Source: Capsicum annuum (lineage: Eukaryota; Streptophyta; Magnoliopsida; Solanales; Solanaceae). Taken from it: a DNA stretch of 64,000 nucleotides. Below are positions 24,771 to 40,375 of the stretch, piece after piece. The stretch spans positions 45,349,938-45,413,937 of the forward strand of contig NC_061121.1 of NCBI RefSeq assembly GCF_002878395.1. The letters run 5' to 3'. Under the pieces are notes generated by a model. It was not told where the DNA came from. It was given only the letters and a program-made list of their open reading frames with translations, and ran no database searches. A program made the translations under genes and the position numbers. The stretch's first letter is position 1. Every line of letters begins with the position of its first letter.

Positions 24771-25023
24771 GGAGCCGTTTGGTGTAAGGTATAATTAGGT
24801 ATAATAATTCAGAATAAAAATGTAGAATTAGTTTATCTTGCGTTTGTCAAGAAGACTACAACAATAGATCATCCTGATTGGGTTTATTAGTTAGTCTAGG
24901 TATTATTTATACCATAGTGATGAGATAAATTATCACATATACATGATGTGATAAGTTATCCCAAAATAACTAATCTCGAGATAATTACTCTCGGGATAGC
25001 ATGTTCCCCGACCAAACAACCCA
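24771..25023. mobile_element. Tourist-like MITE, 253 bp
   Basis: The left end GGAGCCGTTTGGT and the right end ACCAAACAACCCA form imperfect inverted repeats. The element is flanked by TTA on both sides (24768-24770 and 25024-25026). A 3-bp TTA/TAA target is typical of PIF/Harbinger-derived MITEs. Non-coding. Confidence 0.7.
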
Positions 25024-25329
25024 TTAGTCTTCAGATATCTCATCTTATTTCATTCAAATTATTTTATATCACTTTCCATATAGAGTAAATTTGTCTGAAG
25101 ATTATAATTCCAGGACCATAATTTCAAGATAATTTAGTCTACATATCAAATGACCCCTTTAAGTCCTCAAAAAAAAAAAAAAAGAATCGGGGATTTTATT
25201 TTAGGACTCACGCAAATTTGTCTATAAGTTTAAGCACGCAAAAGCATTGATCAAATCAGTTATGATATTCCCCTTCTTGACCAAAAAAATTTGTTACTAT
25301 AATTTATCTAGATATCCTGTTTGATCAAG

Positions 25330-28160
25330 TTTATTTTTTAGAAAAAAGATACGGTGTAGTCTCTTAAAAAAATAAATAAAAAATAGCCCAAATTTGGACA
25401 TATAGACATTATGTGTCCTATCGGTAAAACAAATTGCCACTTTATGGCCATTTAGCCATTTTCAGCCTTTTCAATTTAAGTCATTCGACTCTTTACTAAA
25501 AATATTTTAATTTTTTTTTTTTGCTACAAATTTTTTAACTGAAAAATATTCTGCTTTTTTTTTTCCTGGTTGTTTAAAATAAATAATTAAATATAATTGT
25601 ATAAAAATGGTATAATTGTTATGTAGAATATGTATATGTATAAAATAGATATAAAAAATTATATAAAATGTGTATAAAAATTATATAATTATTGTATAAA
25701 ATGCTTTAAAAAGTTGTATAATTATTATATAAATTGAGTACCAAAATTGTATACTTTTTATATATAGAATATGTATATGTATAAGATAATGTATAGAAAC
25801 TGTATAGAACAAGTCAGCAAATTGAAATGGCTAGAAAATTGAATTTTTCATAGCCATTTTCATGAGATTTATTTAATTTGAAGTGTCATTTTTATATTTT
25901 TTTCATGCAAAATCTATAATATCAACTATTTTAAGATAGAGGAAGTCCTACTTTTAATTTATAGGAAATTACTTGATAGATGGAGTAAATGATAAAATCC
26001 ATTAAATTCAGACTTATTACTAATGCAAACAAGTGCATTCGGTGAGTGCACTTTACTTGTTCCATTTAACTTCAAGCAAAATTTTATTTGACCCTTTCTA
26101 TCATTATATCATTGAAAGTCTACCATAAAATTCAATTGAACATCATTTCCTCAATCATTTTCTTTATTTCGACTCATATTCTGTATGTTTGCTTTTTTCT
26201 TATGTGGTTTGGTTTGAAACCATATTTTAGCTTCCATGTTCATCTGATCTTCATAGGTTAAAATCATGCTAGTTATTACATTTTTGGCATGTATCACGAT
26301 TGTGATATACATTTGAATTTCATGACAATTTATTGTTGAAGATTACGTTTATAAGATTAGTTAAAGAAGGTGAAGTAATAAAATGAAGAATCTTTGTATA
26401 TGAATTAAGAAGTATCTCAGTAAAATTAATGGTTTAAAATTAAATTTAAATAAAAGACTTTAAATATATACACATATATACAAATATAATATTATAATAA
26501 TTTAAAGTCTTTTTTGGTTTTTGCATAGTAGTTATTTTTGGTGCAGTATTTTCAAATGACACATAACATTTAACTTCACATATTAATACGATTATTAGTA
26601 AAAGTAAATTTAATTCTAGTGAATAAAATGTTAGACATTTATTTGCATTACATTAATTTGGATGTTGTTATTAAAACCTTATTTATTAATATAAAGTTTG
26701 AGTTGTTTAATTCAAAATTTTAAAATGTTTCTAGTAAAGATTAGATAACTTTTTCTTTCTTTATTATTCTTTTAGACGTATTTCACAATCTTCATTATTA
26801 TTTCAAGTGAAGTTGAAATTATAAAATTTAAAATTAAAATTTTTGAGACCTCAAAATTTTGGAGACGTAAAACAAACGTTTTACTAGCTTTATCCTTCGT
26901 CATCCATGCATGGATCAAGCTATAGCCTGTTTGACCAAGTTTCTAATCAGTTTATTTTGAGAAGTATTTTCTGTAAAAATATTTTTTTAAAAAGAACTTT
27001 TAGTGAAAATCCATTTGTGTTTGACCAATAAATTTAAAGAATACTTTTTGAGCAATAATTACTGTTTCACCAAGCTTTTTTAAAGTGTGTGTTTTAAGTA
27101 TATATTTTTCAAACGTATTTTTCAAAAAAGTGTTTTTAGGAAAAAACTATTTTTTCAGCTAATGAAGATTTTTTTTTTTTCGCTTCCTAGAAGCATTTAT
27201 TTCTTTCAAAAGCTTAGTCAAACAACTCATTTTTTAAAAGTAAGTACTTTGAGAAAAAATACGCACTCTTGCAGAAAAATAAAGAGAAAGTACAGAAATG
27301 ACACTTCAGATCAAACAAATTTCACGAAAATGAGCATGAAATTTAAATTTTATTTTCTAACTATTTCAATTTGCTGGTTTGTTCTATACAGTTTCTACAC
27401 ATCTTCCATACATATTCTATACATTATCTTATAAATATACATATTCTATACAAAAATTATATAGTTTTGATACATAATTTATACAATTATTATACAATTT
27501 TTTTACACATTTTATACAATAATTATATAATTTTTATACACATTCTATACAATTTTTTTAGATATTTTTTATACATATACATATTGGATAGAACTATACA
27601 ATTTCATATATTTTATATAGATACATATTCTATATAACAATTATACCATTTTTATACAATTATATTTAATTATTATTTTTAAACAACAAAAACAAGCAAA
27701 ATATTTTTGGTAAAGGACCAAATGACCCAAGTTGAAAAAGTTGAAAATGGCTAAATTGCCCAATGCCATAAAGTGGTAATTGTTTTGCCGACGGGACACA
27801 TAATGTCCATATGCTCAAACTTGGGCTATTTTTTTTTAAAAGGCCTACACCGTGTCTTTTTTCTAAAAAATAATAAAGAATACAAATTGGCTAACATGAC
27901 TCTTTTTTAATATAATTATATTTAATTATTATTTTTAAACAATAAAAATAAGCAGAATGTTTTTGGTAAAGGACCGAATGTCCGAAGTTGGAAATGGCCA
28001 AATTGCCCAATGCCATAAAGTGGCAATTGTTTTGCCGACAGGACACATAATGTCCATATGCTCAAACTTGGGCTATTTTTTTTTAAAAAGAGTTACACCG
28101 TGTCTTTTTTTTTTTTCAAAAATTAATAAAGAATACAAATTGACTAATATGACTCTTTTT
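25330..28160. mobile_element. Element with roughly 500-bp inverted arms
   Basis: The left arm (about 25335-25860) contains 'agatacggtgtag', 'acattatgtgtcc', 'tgccactttatggccattt' and a 'gtataattg' tract. All recur inverted in the right arm (about 27400-27900), with 'ggacacataatgt' and 'ctacaccgtgtct'. The outermost part of the right arm is present twice in tandem (about 27650-27905 and 27905-28160). I could not find a matching target duplication, so class and ends are unsettled. No transposase frame. Confidence 0.65.
26924..27230. mobile_element. Small fold-back MITE
   Basis: The left end 'gcctgtttgaccaag' and the right end 'cttagtcaaacaactca' are inverted copies, and the interior A/T runs are complementary. 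It is nested between the arms of the 25.3-28.2 kb element. Ends are approximate. Confidence 0.5.
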
Positions 28161-28295
28161 TTTACACTTGTATTGTAATTAATTTTTTCAGATTCTAAAA
28201 TAACTTAGTAAATTACTAACGATAGAGTCAGAAAAATTGATTAATTGTCTTTTTATCTTTCAAACATGTCAATTATTTTGAGATAAATTTTTTTA

Positions 28296-29021
28296 CTCCC
28301 TCTGTTACATATTAGTTGGTTATTTTACTAAAAGTATTTGTCCCATATTAGTTGGTCACCTTACTAAATCTAAAAAATATTAATTAAATTTTTCACACTA
28401 TCCTTGCAATTAATTTTTTTTGAAAGTGTTCACACTTGTATTGTTTCAAAGAAGCTTTTTAAGGGGTGAATTAGTAAAATTACCTTTTTATATATTATTT
28501 CTTAACATATGTAAATTAGTAAAATTACTACCTTTTTATTTATTATTTCTTAACATGTGTGAAAAAAAAACAAACATAAACATACAACTTAACTTATCAT
28601 ATTTGCACAAATTTCCACCCTTATAAAGTAATTAAAAAAATCTCAAGTAATTATGTATCTTCGTTTGATATACGCGGAGCTAATTATGTATTCCAATAGA
28701 TTCAAATTCAAAAAAAAAAGTATCGAGAGCTAATTATGTATCTTTACAAGAAAAAATTATATTTTCTTGAATATATTATGTATCTCGACAGCCTTAAAAT
28801 AAAAAAAAAATGTATCCAGAGCTTATTATGTATTTTTACAAAGGAGAAAATATATCGTTCTTGAATGTATGAGAGCTAATTACGTATTTTGAAAAATCCA
28901 AAATTGAGATTTTTAGTAATATTATTAAATGTCAAAATTTGTTGTAATTAAAACCCAAATTATCAGAATTGATATTACTTGCCCCCAAAGAAAAAGACGA
29001 ACTAATATAAAAAGGATGGAG
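28296..29021. mobile_element. Stowaway-like element with TA target
   Basis: The left end CTCCCTCTGTTACATATTAG and the right end 'aactaatataaaaaggatggag' are imperfect inverted repeats, with TA on either side (28294-28295 and 29022-29023). At 726 bp it is long for a Stowaway, and the outer flanks ('catgtcaa.tattttgaga') also resemble each other, so this may be two nested elements. Non-coding. Confidence 0.55.
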
Positions 29022-29068
29022 TAGAATACATGTCAACTATTTTGAGACGGGCTGATTTGGGTCAATGG

Positions 29069-29155
29069 TTTTTGGGCCCAAAAATTTCAACCCAAACTAA
29101 CTATCTTTGAGTACATTTTAGGTTGGGCTTTGATGGATTTCTTCCCATATATAAA
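29069..29155 (+). promoter_or_regulatory. RPS9 promoter: site II and TATA motifs
   Basis: A TGGGCC site II motif lies at 29073-29078 inside the palindrome 'tttttgggcccaaaaa', and a second GGGCT-type motif lies near 29112-29118. A TATA box, TATATAAA, sits at 29148-29155, about 97 bases before the start codon. Site II plus telo-box promoters are typical of plant ribosomal protein genes. That these motifs drive this gene is inferred from position. Confidence 0.7.
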
Positions 29156-29179
29156 GCAGTCGCACAACATAACCTCATG

Positions 29180-29189
29180 AAACCCTAAT
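29180..29189 (+). promoter_or_regulatory. Telo-box in the RPS9 leader
   Basis: The sequence AAACCCTAAT, the plant telo-box, lies downstream of the TATA box and about 70 bases before the ATG. This is the usual place for it in ribosomal protein genes. Confidence 0.7.
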
Positions 29190-29251
29190 CCACTCTCTTC
29201 ATTCAGTAAAGTAGGCCGCCGATCTAAGGGCGCCGCCATCTACCGATAAAA

Positions 29252-32099
<2,848 letters not shown>

Positions 32100-32720
32100 G
32101 CTTTTGCGCAAGAACCCAAAGAAAGATGTTGGTGATGGAGCCGGTTCATTTTTGAAGTTTTTAAGTACCCATGTAGTGCTTCCTTACATTCCTTTCTTCG
32201 ATATTTGTGATATCTTCATATGAAAGTAATGTTCTTAGCAGAGACTGGGAGAATGTTTTGATGTTTGGATTTTGCTCTAAATAGACTTTGAATTTTGTTT
32301 AATTTTTTCCTTGAACCAAACAAAGTGATTGCCAAATTATCTTGTCCATTGCTAAATGTTCATTATGTACAATTTTTAATAATTATGTGCTCAAATGGTG
32401 GTATCAAATAAGACTTTGAAACTGGAAATAGACTTGTAAATTGTATGCATTATTGATATTAATGTGAACTAAGGATTTCGAGTATATATGTCTGAAGAAT
32501 GAAATTAGTGATTTAGAATGTGTTAGTTTCCAAATTGTTTGTTGATAGAGATAATGGAGAAAAAGAAAGTCCTTTGGACTGCGTTGACAAGCAGCAAGAA
32601 GTGACAGGATTTAAGTTAAAGATTCTAGAGAAAATTAAAGGAAAAATGTAAGTCTTGAATGAAGGATTGGTGACATTGAACAACTTAAAGGATCAAACAT
32701 AATTGAGAAACTTGATTTGG
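32100..32720. other. RPS9 3' UTR and downstream spacer
   Basis: The 3' UTR of RPS9 probably runs to somewhere near 32280-32330; no clear polyadenylation signal could be chosen. The remainder is A+T-rich with no gene. A phrase at 32620-32660 ('aattaaaggaaaaatgtaagtcttgaatga') recurs in altered form at 44915-44955, next to a remnant of the same mobile family. Confidence 0.45.
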
Positions 32721-33332
32721 TTAATTGTGAATTTGATTAATATTTTCAAAACTTTCTAATCTTTTTAAAAATACAAATCAACTCATACCTCTCTCCTCTC
32801 CAAATTAACCATCTCTCCCCTCTCTCGATAGTTTGTCTCAACCAACAGTTTTGCAAATTTTTCCTTTCATTCCTCGGCAATTTCAACCTCCGGTGACAAA
32901 TAGTTGAATTTTTAGTTCCTTTTCGACTTTCAACTGTCAATGGACGTGACAACATTGCTCTCCGGCCACAACAACTTCGAGTTCTTCATCGTCCCTTTTC
33001 TTCTTTCACATGTAAAAAATTATGGCCTTTTTAGTTTTGAAGAAAAAAAGAAACTTGGGTCAACTTCTCTTCCACTATTGGTTAACAATTTCAATATTTC
33101 TTGCTTTAATTTGAAATTCGGTCTAAATAAAACCCTAATTTATGATATTTTTTCTTTTTTCTTTCCAGAGTGAAATATGATTTTTTGTTGTTTGTTGAAT
33201 TTTTGGAAGTTTGATTTTTGTTGTTTGTTTTGTAAAATCAAAACAATGATATTGGTGTTTTTGGTGATGCACCCGTTGCGGGGTTGATTTGTTTTTGTTC
33301 TTGGAAAAAATGGTGATATTGTTGTTGTTTTA

Positions 33333-33600
33333 TTGAGCAAAATCATGCTATTGTTTTTGTTTTTGCAACAGATTAACCATCTTATGCAACAAATTAACCT
33401 TCTGATGCAACAGATTAACCATCTGATGCGACAAATTTACTATCTGATGCAACAGATTAACCATCTGATGCAACATATTTACCATCGGATGCAACAGAGG
33501 GAACATCAAATTAAAAATCTAATGCAACAAATTTACCATCGGATTAAAAATCTGATGCAACATATTAACCATATGATGCAACAGATTAACATCTGAAGCA
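33333..33600 (+). repeat. 21-bp tandem repeat encoding a heptad
   Basis: About ten units of 'atgcaacagattaaccatctg' type follow each other at exactly 21 bp for most of the run. Seven codons per unit give the repeated peptide MQQINHL in a frame open for 87 codons (33333-33596). It lies in the region upstream of the first DUF1985 exon, probably an intron or leader. Further units with longer and less regular spacing continue to about 34165. Confidence 0.8.
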
Positions 33601-34165
33601 ACAGATTTACCATCGAATGCAACAGAGGACCCATCCGATTAAAAATTTGATGTAACAGAGGGATCATTAGATTAAAAATCTAATGAAATAGATTAATCAT
33701 CTGATGCAACAGATGAACTTTCTGTTAGATAAAATTCTACCAACTATTCCAATAGGACATGTCCAAGACTTAATTTTTCTAACTGATTATTCATCTGTCG
33801 CGATAGACGACCCTTATGTTGAAAGAAATCTAAACAATATTGACCATGGATAACAGTTCCAACAGATCACTCATATGTTGCAACAATTGTGTGATCTGTT
33901 ACCCAGACCAGTCATTTATTTCAACAGATGAGTGATCTGTTTTTATTGTTGCAATAGATTACTCATACGTTGCAACGGGTTAGTTATATATTGCAACAGA
34001 TCACTCATAGCAACGGATGTGAATCTATTGCACATACCAGTCATTTGTTTCAACATGTAAGTGATCTATTTTTATTATTGCAATAGATTACTTATCCGTT
34101 GCAACAGGTTGGTTATATGTTGCAACAGATAATCTACCTGGTGCAATAGATGTGTAATATGTTGA
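33600..34165. repeat. Irregular array of CAACAGAT half-sites
   Basis: Words of the type 'caacagat', 'atctgttgc' and 'gttgcaaca' recur every 20-35 bases on both strands. It continues the 21-bp array and is one of about a dozen such clusters between 33 and 51 kb. Confidence 0.75.
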
Positions 34166-34268
34166 AACTGTTATTTTACTGTTGTACATGTTGGATATAC
34201 TGTTATCCTTTTTTAACGATGGATTAATCAATTATAGTCTATTTTATGTTCCTGTATTTTTAGAGTAT

Positions 34269-37200
34269 ATGGCTCCCAAAAGAATAAAAATTGAAACAAG
34301 TCCAAGTAAAGGAACAAGTGAAACAGCTAGGCTACATCCACCACTCTATGAGCTTTTTTTTACAAATGTTCTCTCAATCAGAAGCAGAAGATAATGAACA
34401 TGGGGAGGGGGAATGTTTCAAAAGAGATAATCCAAATGCTAATAGCCATACACCAAAGAGTTGGTCAAAACCTTAAGCATTGATAATTATCCTGTAAGAA
34501 TGCAGTGCGATAGTGCCACAAATTTAACGAGTGATTTCGTGGTTAAGTCAGTCATGGAAAAATCTTTCGACGCCTTCAAAAAAATACTCCAAAAATAAAA
34601 TTTGGATGCTTATTTCAGGGACAGCTGCTTTGGGCAGTATCTTGATTTGCCAGAGGACAACACTGCTAATTTCCAAATGAAAATGGTATATGATCTTCTT
34701 AAGCGTATGTTTATCTATGAAAACAAAGGTAAGATGGATGAGGTGTGGATAAATTACTGTGGCATGCCTATTTGTTTTGATTGGAAGGAGTTTGCCATAG
34801 TTACTGGACTAAAATGTTATCCTCTTTCTCCTTCTCAAGTTATACCTATTCTAACAAAAAAAAGCACATCACACACCCCAAAAAGGCAAATGGAAGTCAA
34901 GTGATTGTGAATACTTGGTGTCCCTTGTTGATCCAAGCTTCAAAAATAAAAATTTGATAAAAGCGTTGAAAGGTAAAATACTTTCAAAGAATCACAAGCA
35001 ATCATTGCGCTTGGTTTGGTTTGCACATAATATTCTTTGGACAAGAGACGTTAACAAAAATATACCACTTGGTTTAATTAAGCTCTCCGAGGATCTTGAG
35101 GCATTTAACATCTATCCTTGGGGTTATGAAAGCTTTAAAATGACTGTCAACTATTTGTTGACTCCATTAACGCCAAAGACAGTCAACTTATATGGATTTA
35201 TATGGGCTTTCATGGTAAATATTTCTTTTATTATGATATGATTCATTTTTTATTCAATAATGCTTTTGATTTATTGACATTATTTTATAGGCTTGGGCGT
35301 TTGAATCCATTCCTTATTTGAGAAAACAAGTGAACTACCAGGAAGAAGTTTTCTGTCTAAGAATCCTGAGATGGTTGTCTGCCAAAACTGATAAAAATAT
35401 AAAATTTCTTGATCTGTTCAACCTCCGAAGGATGTAGTAAGTCTAGTTCTAATTATGTTTTAATTTTAATAAATGATTTTTTGAATGATCTAATCATTAT
35501 TCTAATATATGTACTGATTTATGTTAGATTGTTCATCCATCGCTTGTTCCGACCAATCGAGAGTTGAAGATGCCATTTTTTCATACTTTACGGTCTGTGC
35601 AAACTTTATCATATCGTAAGGTCATTGACAAAATAAAAAAGGACTTGTTTGGAGCAACAACCATCACAAGAAAAATAATTCTGGAGGGTGGGTTTGTTAT
35701 TGTTGATGATGGTAGTGGTAGTGGTGCTGTTTTTGGGGCTAATGATGCCTCTCTTACAGTTTTTGAAACAACAAACCATTATGATTATAATCATACTGGT
35801 TATACAGATTTTGCCCCTTCTAGCGAATGTTCTGCATGCAAATGTCAAGACTGCAAGGCAAAAATAATGGAATGGTTAATACTATAAATGCATTAACTGC
35901 TTCTGTAAAAGAATTGACATCTAAGAGGGGTGTCATTCCATTAACGAAGATTTCATATCCATACACTCCACTAGAGATTAAGGTGGCTAAGAGGAGTAGG
36001 AAAGAAATTTCCAAGGCATCATCAAGCATAAAAAAAAGCAAAGTTGTAACTCCTCTATCTTTGTCTTGCACCTTTGATCAATGTACCAGGGCCATAGGAG
36101 AGCAACACGAGCTGAAGAAGGTGAATATATATCATCTGTTCCAACAAACAAATAGACACATTTCTATTTCAACAGATGTTACATCCGCTGAAAATTATCA
36201 ACCAAATATATACATCTGTTGCAATAGTTGTCTAACCTATTGAATCAGATGCGTTATCTGTTGCAACAGTTGTCCATCTATTTCAGCAAATAAATAGGTC
36301 TTCGTACTATTTTAATTTATACAAACAGATGAGTCATATGTTGAAATAGATGGACCATCTCTTGGAAATTATCGTACAACTCTTTTTTACTTGTTTGAAT
36401 TTGTCCCAACAGATGATCCATCTATTGCAACAGATAGATAATGTGTTGTATATCTGTGATTAGCATTGATAATTCTGGCTTTCAGGTGGATGTCACAGTA
36501 GAAGCTACTGTTGAACAACATAATATCATAGTTGATAATCCAATAACTTCTTCCAAAGAAGAAGAAAAAGTGGAGCATATCAGTTCGGGAGAACGAAAGA
36601 ATTACCTATTTAAAGGGTTCAACATCTCGGACGAGACTCCAAAAAAACTAACAAATTTATCAACAACTATTCAGAATGGATTGCCGATGGGTTGTTAAAA
36701 CATCATACCGGTAGGTGTACATAAATATCATTTATAAAGATGTTGATTTATACAATTCTTGTTGTAAAAACATGACATTAACACATATAAATCATGTAGA
36801 AAATAAAATGATGAACACTACAAAGTGAACGAATCGGGTCTTGGTTTTGATATGTTTGACTTTGTTAGTGCACATCTCGAAATAAAGGATTGGTTTTATT
36901 TGATGTCACAGTGCAAAACTTGCTGGAATGATGAGGTTTAAATACCATACATATTAGTATTAATTAATACCTTATTTAATTACATCTGTGTATTAATTTT
37001 ACTGTCATGTAATCTAAAATGTTTGATAATATGTGCAACATATTGATGTCATTTTTTACTACCTCAGAAAGAAGGCCAAGTTATAAACATAAGAACAACA
37101 CAGATATACGACAAAAAATTATTTGTACAAAGTTTACATCAATAATGCTTACATAGGTATAACCAACAACAACCAGAAGTTTTTCGAATTGAGGAATGGT

Positions 37201-37860
37201 TAGTCAACATCATCAAAGGTGTTAACATTTCAGCTGGCTTACCTTGATATTTGGTCAACAAAGTGTACATCCCAATCAATTATGGTGATAAATTTCATTG
37301 GGTGTTGGCTGTCGTCGTTCTAAAAGAGAGGCACATCCGAGTTTATGACTCGATGTCGGGAAGGAGACGTTTCGGGCCATCATTTGAGATACAAAAGCTG
37401 GCAAAAATATTATCTACTTACCTTGATATAAGTGGCTCTTTGGACCAAAATATTCGTACTGATTGATCGACGATTGAAGCATATCGAAATAAAATGGATA
37501 ATCCATTTAATGTAGAACATGTTGTAGGAATTTCTCAACAACCCATTGGTAGCCCGTTAGTATCATGATTTAGTTTCATTTCATAAATTTCACAATGCTT
37601 ACATTAATTGCAAGATATGGATTATCTGATTTTTACAAACGCAGGGATTGTGGTCTTTTTGTTGCTGCTTACGCTGAGTATTTGAGCGATGGATTACAAG
37701 TATCAAATAATGAACATGATGCTGTATTAATCCCTAAAAGATATGCTACTCTCTTATGAATATACGAAAAAACGAAAGCTCAGAAAGCATACGCTAGCGA
37801 CATTAAAGATCCACGATGATCAAAGCTGAATTGTATTGCACCAGATGAAGAACATCTTGT
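34269..37860 (+). pseudogene. DUF1985-Ulp1 protease-like gene A
   Basis: The likely start is ATG 34269 (MAPKRIKIE, matching MSPKRKKK of gene B). A DUF1985 region follows (34602-35213: 'GKMDEVWINYCGMPICF', 'FAIVTGL', 'SLRLVWFAHNILW', 'FNIYPWGYESF'). Later exons lie at about 35292-35440 ('AWAFESIPYL', 'ILRWLSAKTDKN'), 35527-35890 ('TLRSVQTLS', ending in a Cys-rich 'SECSACKCQDCK'), 35880-36120 and 36486-36710. The C48/Ulp1 SUMO-protease domain holds His in 'FHWVLAVVVL' (about 37296), Asp in 'VYDSM' and Cys in 'DCGLFVAAYAEYL' (37645 on). Introns include 35214-35291, 36120-36485 and 37556-37644. At least one frameshift before 34600, stops near 34598 and 37463, and a stop after 'RYATLL' break it. 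Confidence 0.8.
36120..36445. repeat. ATCTGTTGCAACAGAT-type array in gene A intron
   Basis: The cluster sits between the exon ending 'EQHELKK' and the exon starting 'VDVTVEA'. It contains 'tatctgttgcaacagttg' and 'catctattgcaacagatag'. Several half-sites are mutated. Confidence 0.75.
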
Positions 37861-38019
37861 CTACATTGAACAAATCATCTGTACCCATAATAATTTTCTT
37901 ACATTTCATTTGAGTTATTTTATGTAATTTCTGAAAACTTTGATTTATTTTATGTTGTCTATGAATTTAATTTATCCTTAGATTTGAACTTATTAATTGA
38001 AATGAAATACAAGATTCAA

Positions 38020-38360
38020 ATATCACAATAGATAATACATCTGTTGCAACAGATAATTCATCTGTTGCACAGAAGAAATGTCTATTAGAAATTATCAAAC
38101 AGATTTAGACATATGTTGCAACATATAGGTCATCTGTTGGAAATTATCAAACAGGTCTTTGTACTGTTTTGATTTGTTTCAATAGATTACCTATCAATTG
38201 CAATAGATAGACTATATGTTGCAACAAATTCTATATTTGTTGCGACAGGTAGACTTAGAAACATCTGCATAATGCAACAGATTACCAACCTATTGCAACA
38301 GATAATCAATTTGTCATAATAGATAAACTATCTGTTACAACAGATAGACAATCTAGTGCA
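38020..38360. repeat. Palindrome array between genes A and B
   Basis: It contains a perfect 16-bp palindrome, ATCTGTTGCAACAGAT, at 38039-38054, and many partial copies spaced by 20-30 bases. It lies where the 3' ends of the two convergent pseudogenes meet. Confidence 0.8.
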
Positions 38361-39019
38361 TTATAAAAAATTCAACTTTCATCAAACATAAAAAATTGCC
38401 ACTACATGTAAAGTGAGGTGGCTTGAAATAAAAAATTATTATGGTGTTTGTGTTTCTACATCTTCTTTATACATAGGCTCCAAGTGTCCAGTTAGTACCC
38501 CATAAGCCCAGACCTCTTGCATGTTTGCCACAGTATTGTCGTACAGAGAGGTCGTTGGCTCGACCATTTTTGTGCCGTCCAGCAAATATTCAATGTGTGC
38601 AAGTGCATATGACCTGCACGCCACAACGGTTTTAATTTTTAGAAGGTCCATGTCCTTGTTTCGACCTTCAAAATCCTATGTTTTATTCATCAACACTTCC
38701 ACTGGCAAATGATCCATCAATTTACTCTGCCTCAATAAGTTGGGGAACAACTCCAACAGTGGCTGCATGTGGGTTAAAAAATGTCGTAGTCGAAGACAGG
38801 TAAGTTGCAGTCATAATTCTTAATATTTCCCTCATCGAGTAGTATCTCAACTGCCAGAAAATGTATAACGTCTATGTTTATGGCTACAAAAATTCTCTTT
38901 GCCTTGGTCCAACTCTTGTAGTGTGGATATGACATCTTGCCTGTAACATAGTTAATCATATCTACTTCCCATTGGAACCTAGAAACTAACGAATCAAATT
39001 TGGGCTAGTGGAGAGATAC

Positions 39020-39185
39020 AACGTATGGTCCATCTGCTACAGAGGTATCTATGAATCTGTTCACAAATTACCTAACTAATGCAACTTATGTAACAAATAG
39101 GTGATATGTTACAATAGAACCATCACCAGCTGCACCAGAATATCCAGCTGTCGCAATAGATGACACATTTATTGCGTAGCTTCTT
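39020..39185. repeat. Weak palindrome array in gene B
   Basis: Degenerate 'tgcaacttatgtaac', 'gcaatagatgacac' and 'acatttattgcg' words lie in a non-coding gap of gene B. Confidence 0.5.
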
Positions 39186-40079
39186 CTTCATTGAGTAGAT
39201 TAGAAGGCTAGGTTAGGAAAAGTAAACTTACCTTTTCTACGTACCACTTACGCATATTTGTCATATTCTTGAAGTCTTGGGCTTAAAAGGTATGCATGGT
39301 GTAATCTTTTGCAGGTTGCTTCGCATTCATGGTCCTTCGCAGATCCTTCTTCTCTTTGGTGCCAAGTGTCGCGCATTTGTCCACGTTTTTCAATGGCCCC
39401 TGAAATTCAACAAATTTTGGGAGGGAGGAGTAGCAATTCTTTTGATTTCATATGAGAGAGTATTTGGCTAATTGCTTTTTTCTTCCTCCTAACCGCCATA
39501 GTAGGAGTGTATGAATCCCTCACCTTCTTGGATGGTATGACACCTTTCTGGGATTTAAATTCCTCGACAACTTCAGTGATAACCTCTAATTTTTCAAAGA
39601 GTTTATCCTGTCTGTCTTTGCTCTCTTTGCATTTGCAATGAGAACATGAGGGTTAAGAGGGGTGAAAAGGACCACTGTAAGGATGAGAGGAACTGATGTA
39701 AGCATGAGAGGGACCCATATAAGGGGTAATTTCAAATATATTTATTTTTTCTTGCCTAATTGGTATCAACATCAGCATTAGGCATCAACATGACTGCTAC
39801 CAACATCAACAACTACACCAGTAACACCCCCAGAAGAAGCACCCAAATCTGTTATAGTAGGTTGGTCATGAAGAGCCTCAACATTAGGCTGACCTTGCCT
39901 AACTGCTCTTTTAATGACTGTTACTCTAGCCAGTTCTTTCTTTATTAACTCCACTATTGGGTCTTCTATTGTATCAAGAAGACCTAGAGTAATAAATAAA
40001 GTCATCCTCAACACCTGCTCAGTAGGCACGATCCATGGATGCGCAACCTATAAAAAAAAAGATACATTTAAATCATATA

Positions 40080-40375
40080 ATAATTTACAGTTAGTTGGTT
40101 TACATATTAACACAGACAACTTATGCAACAAATGAAAAGACAAATATTTTAAATCATATAATAATTTGCAGTCAGTTAGGTTACATGTTAACACAGACAA
40201 CTTATGCATTAGATGATATATTTGTCGCAATAGCTGATCTATTTGTCACAACAGATTAATAATATGCTGCATCCGATTACCCATCCGTTACACCAGTTGC
40301 AGTAGATGGGTTATTTATTGCAACAGATGACCCATCTATCGCAACAGATGGCACATCTGTTTCAATACGTTCTTT
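40080..40375. repeat. Palindrome array in a gene B intron
   Basis: The array lies between the exon ending 'LFNPPDDA' and the exon starting 'VAHPWIVPTEQ'. The words 'ttgcaacagatgacccatctatcgcaacagatg' appear in pieces. Two direct copies of 'ttaacacagacaacttatgca' lie at about 40109 and 40189. The matching intron of gene A (35441-35526) has no array. Confidence 0.75.

Noticed and set aside
33333..33600. Regular short repeats that might look like a CRISPR array
   Set aside because: The repeats are contiguous 21-bp tandem units without unique spacers, in a plant nuclear sequence with no cas genes.
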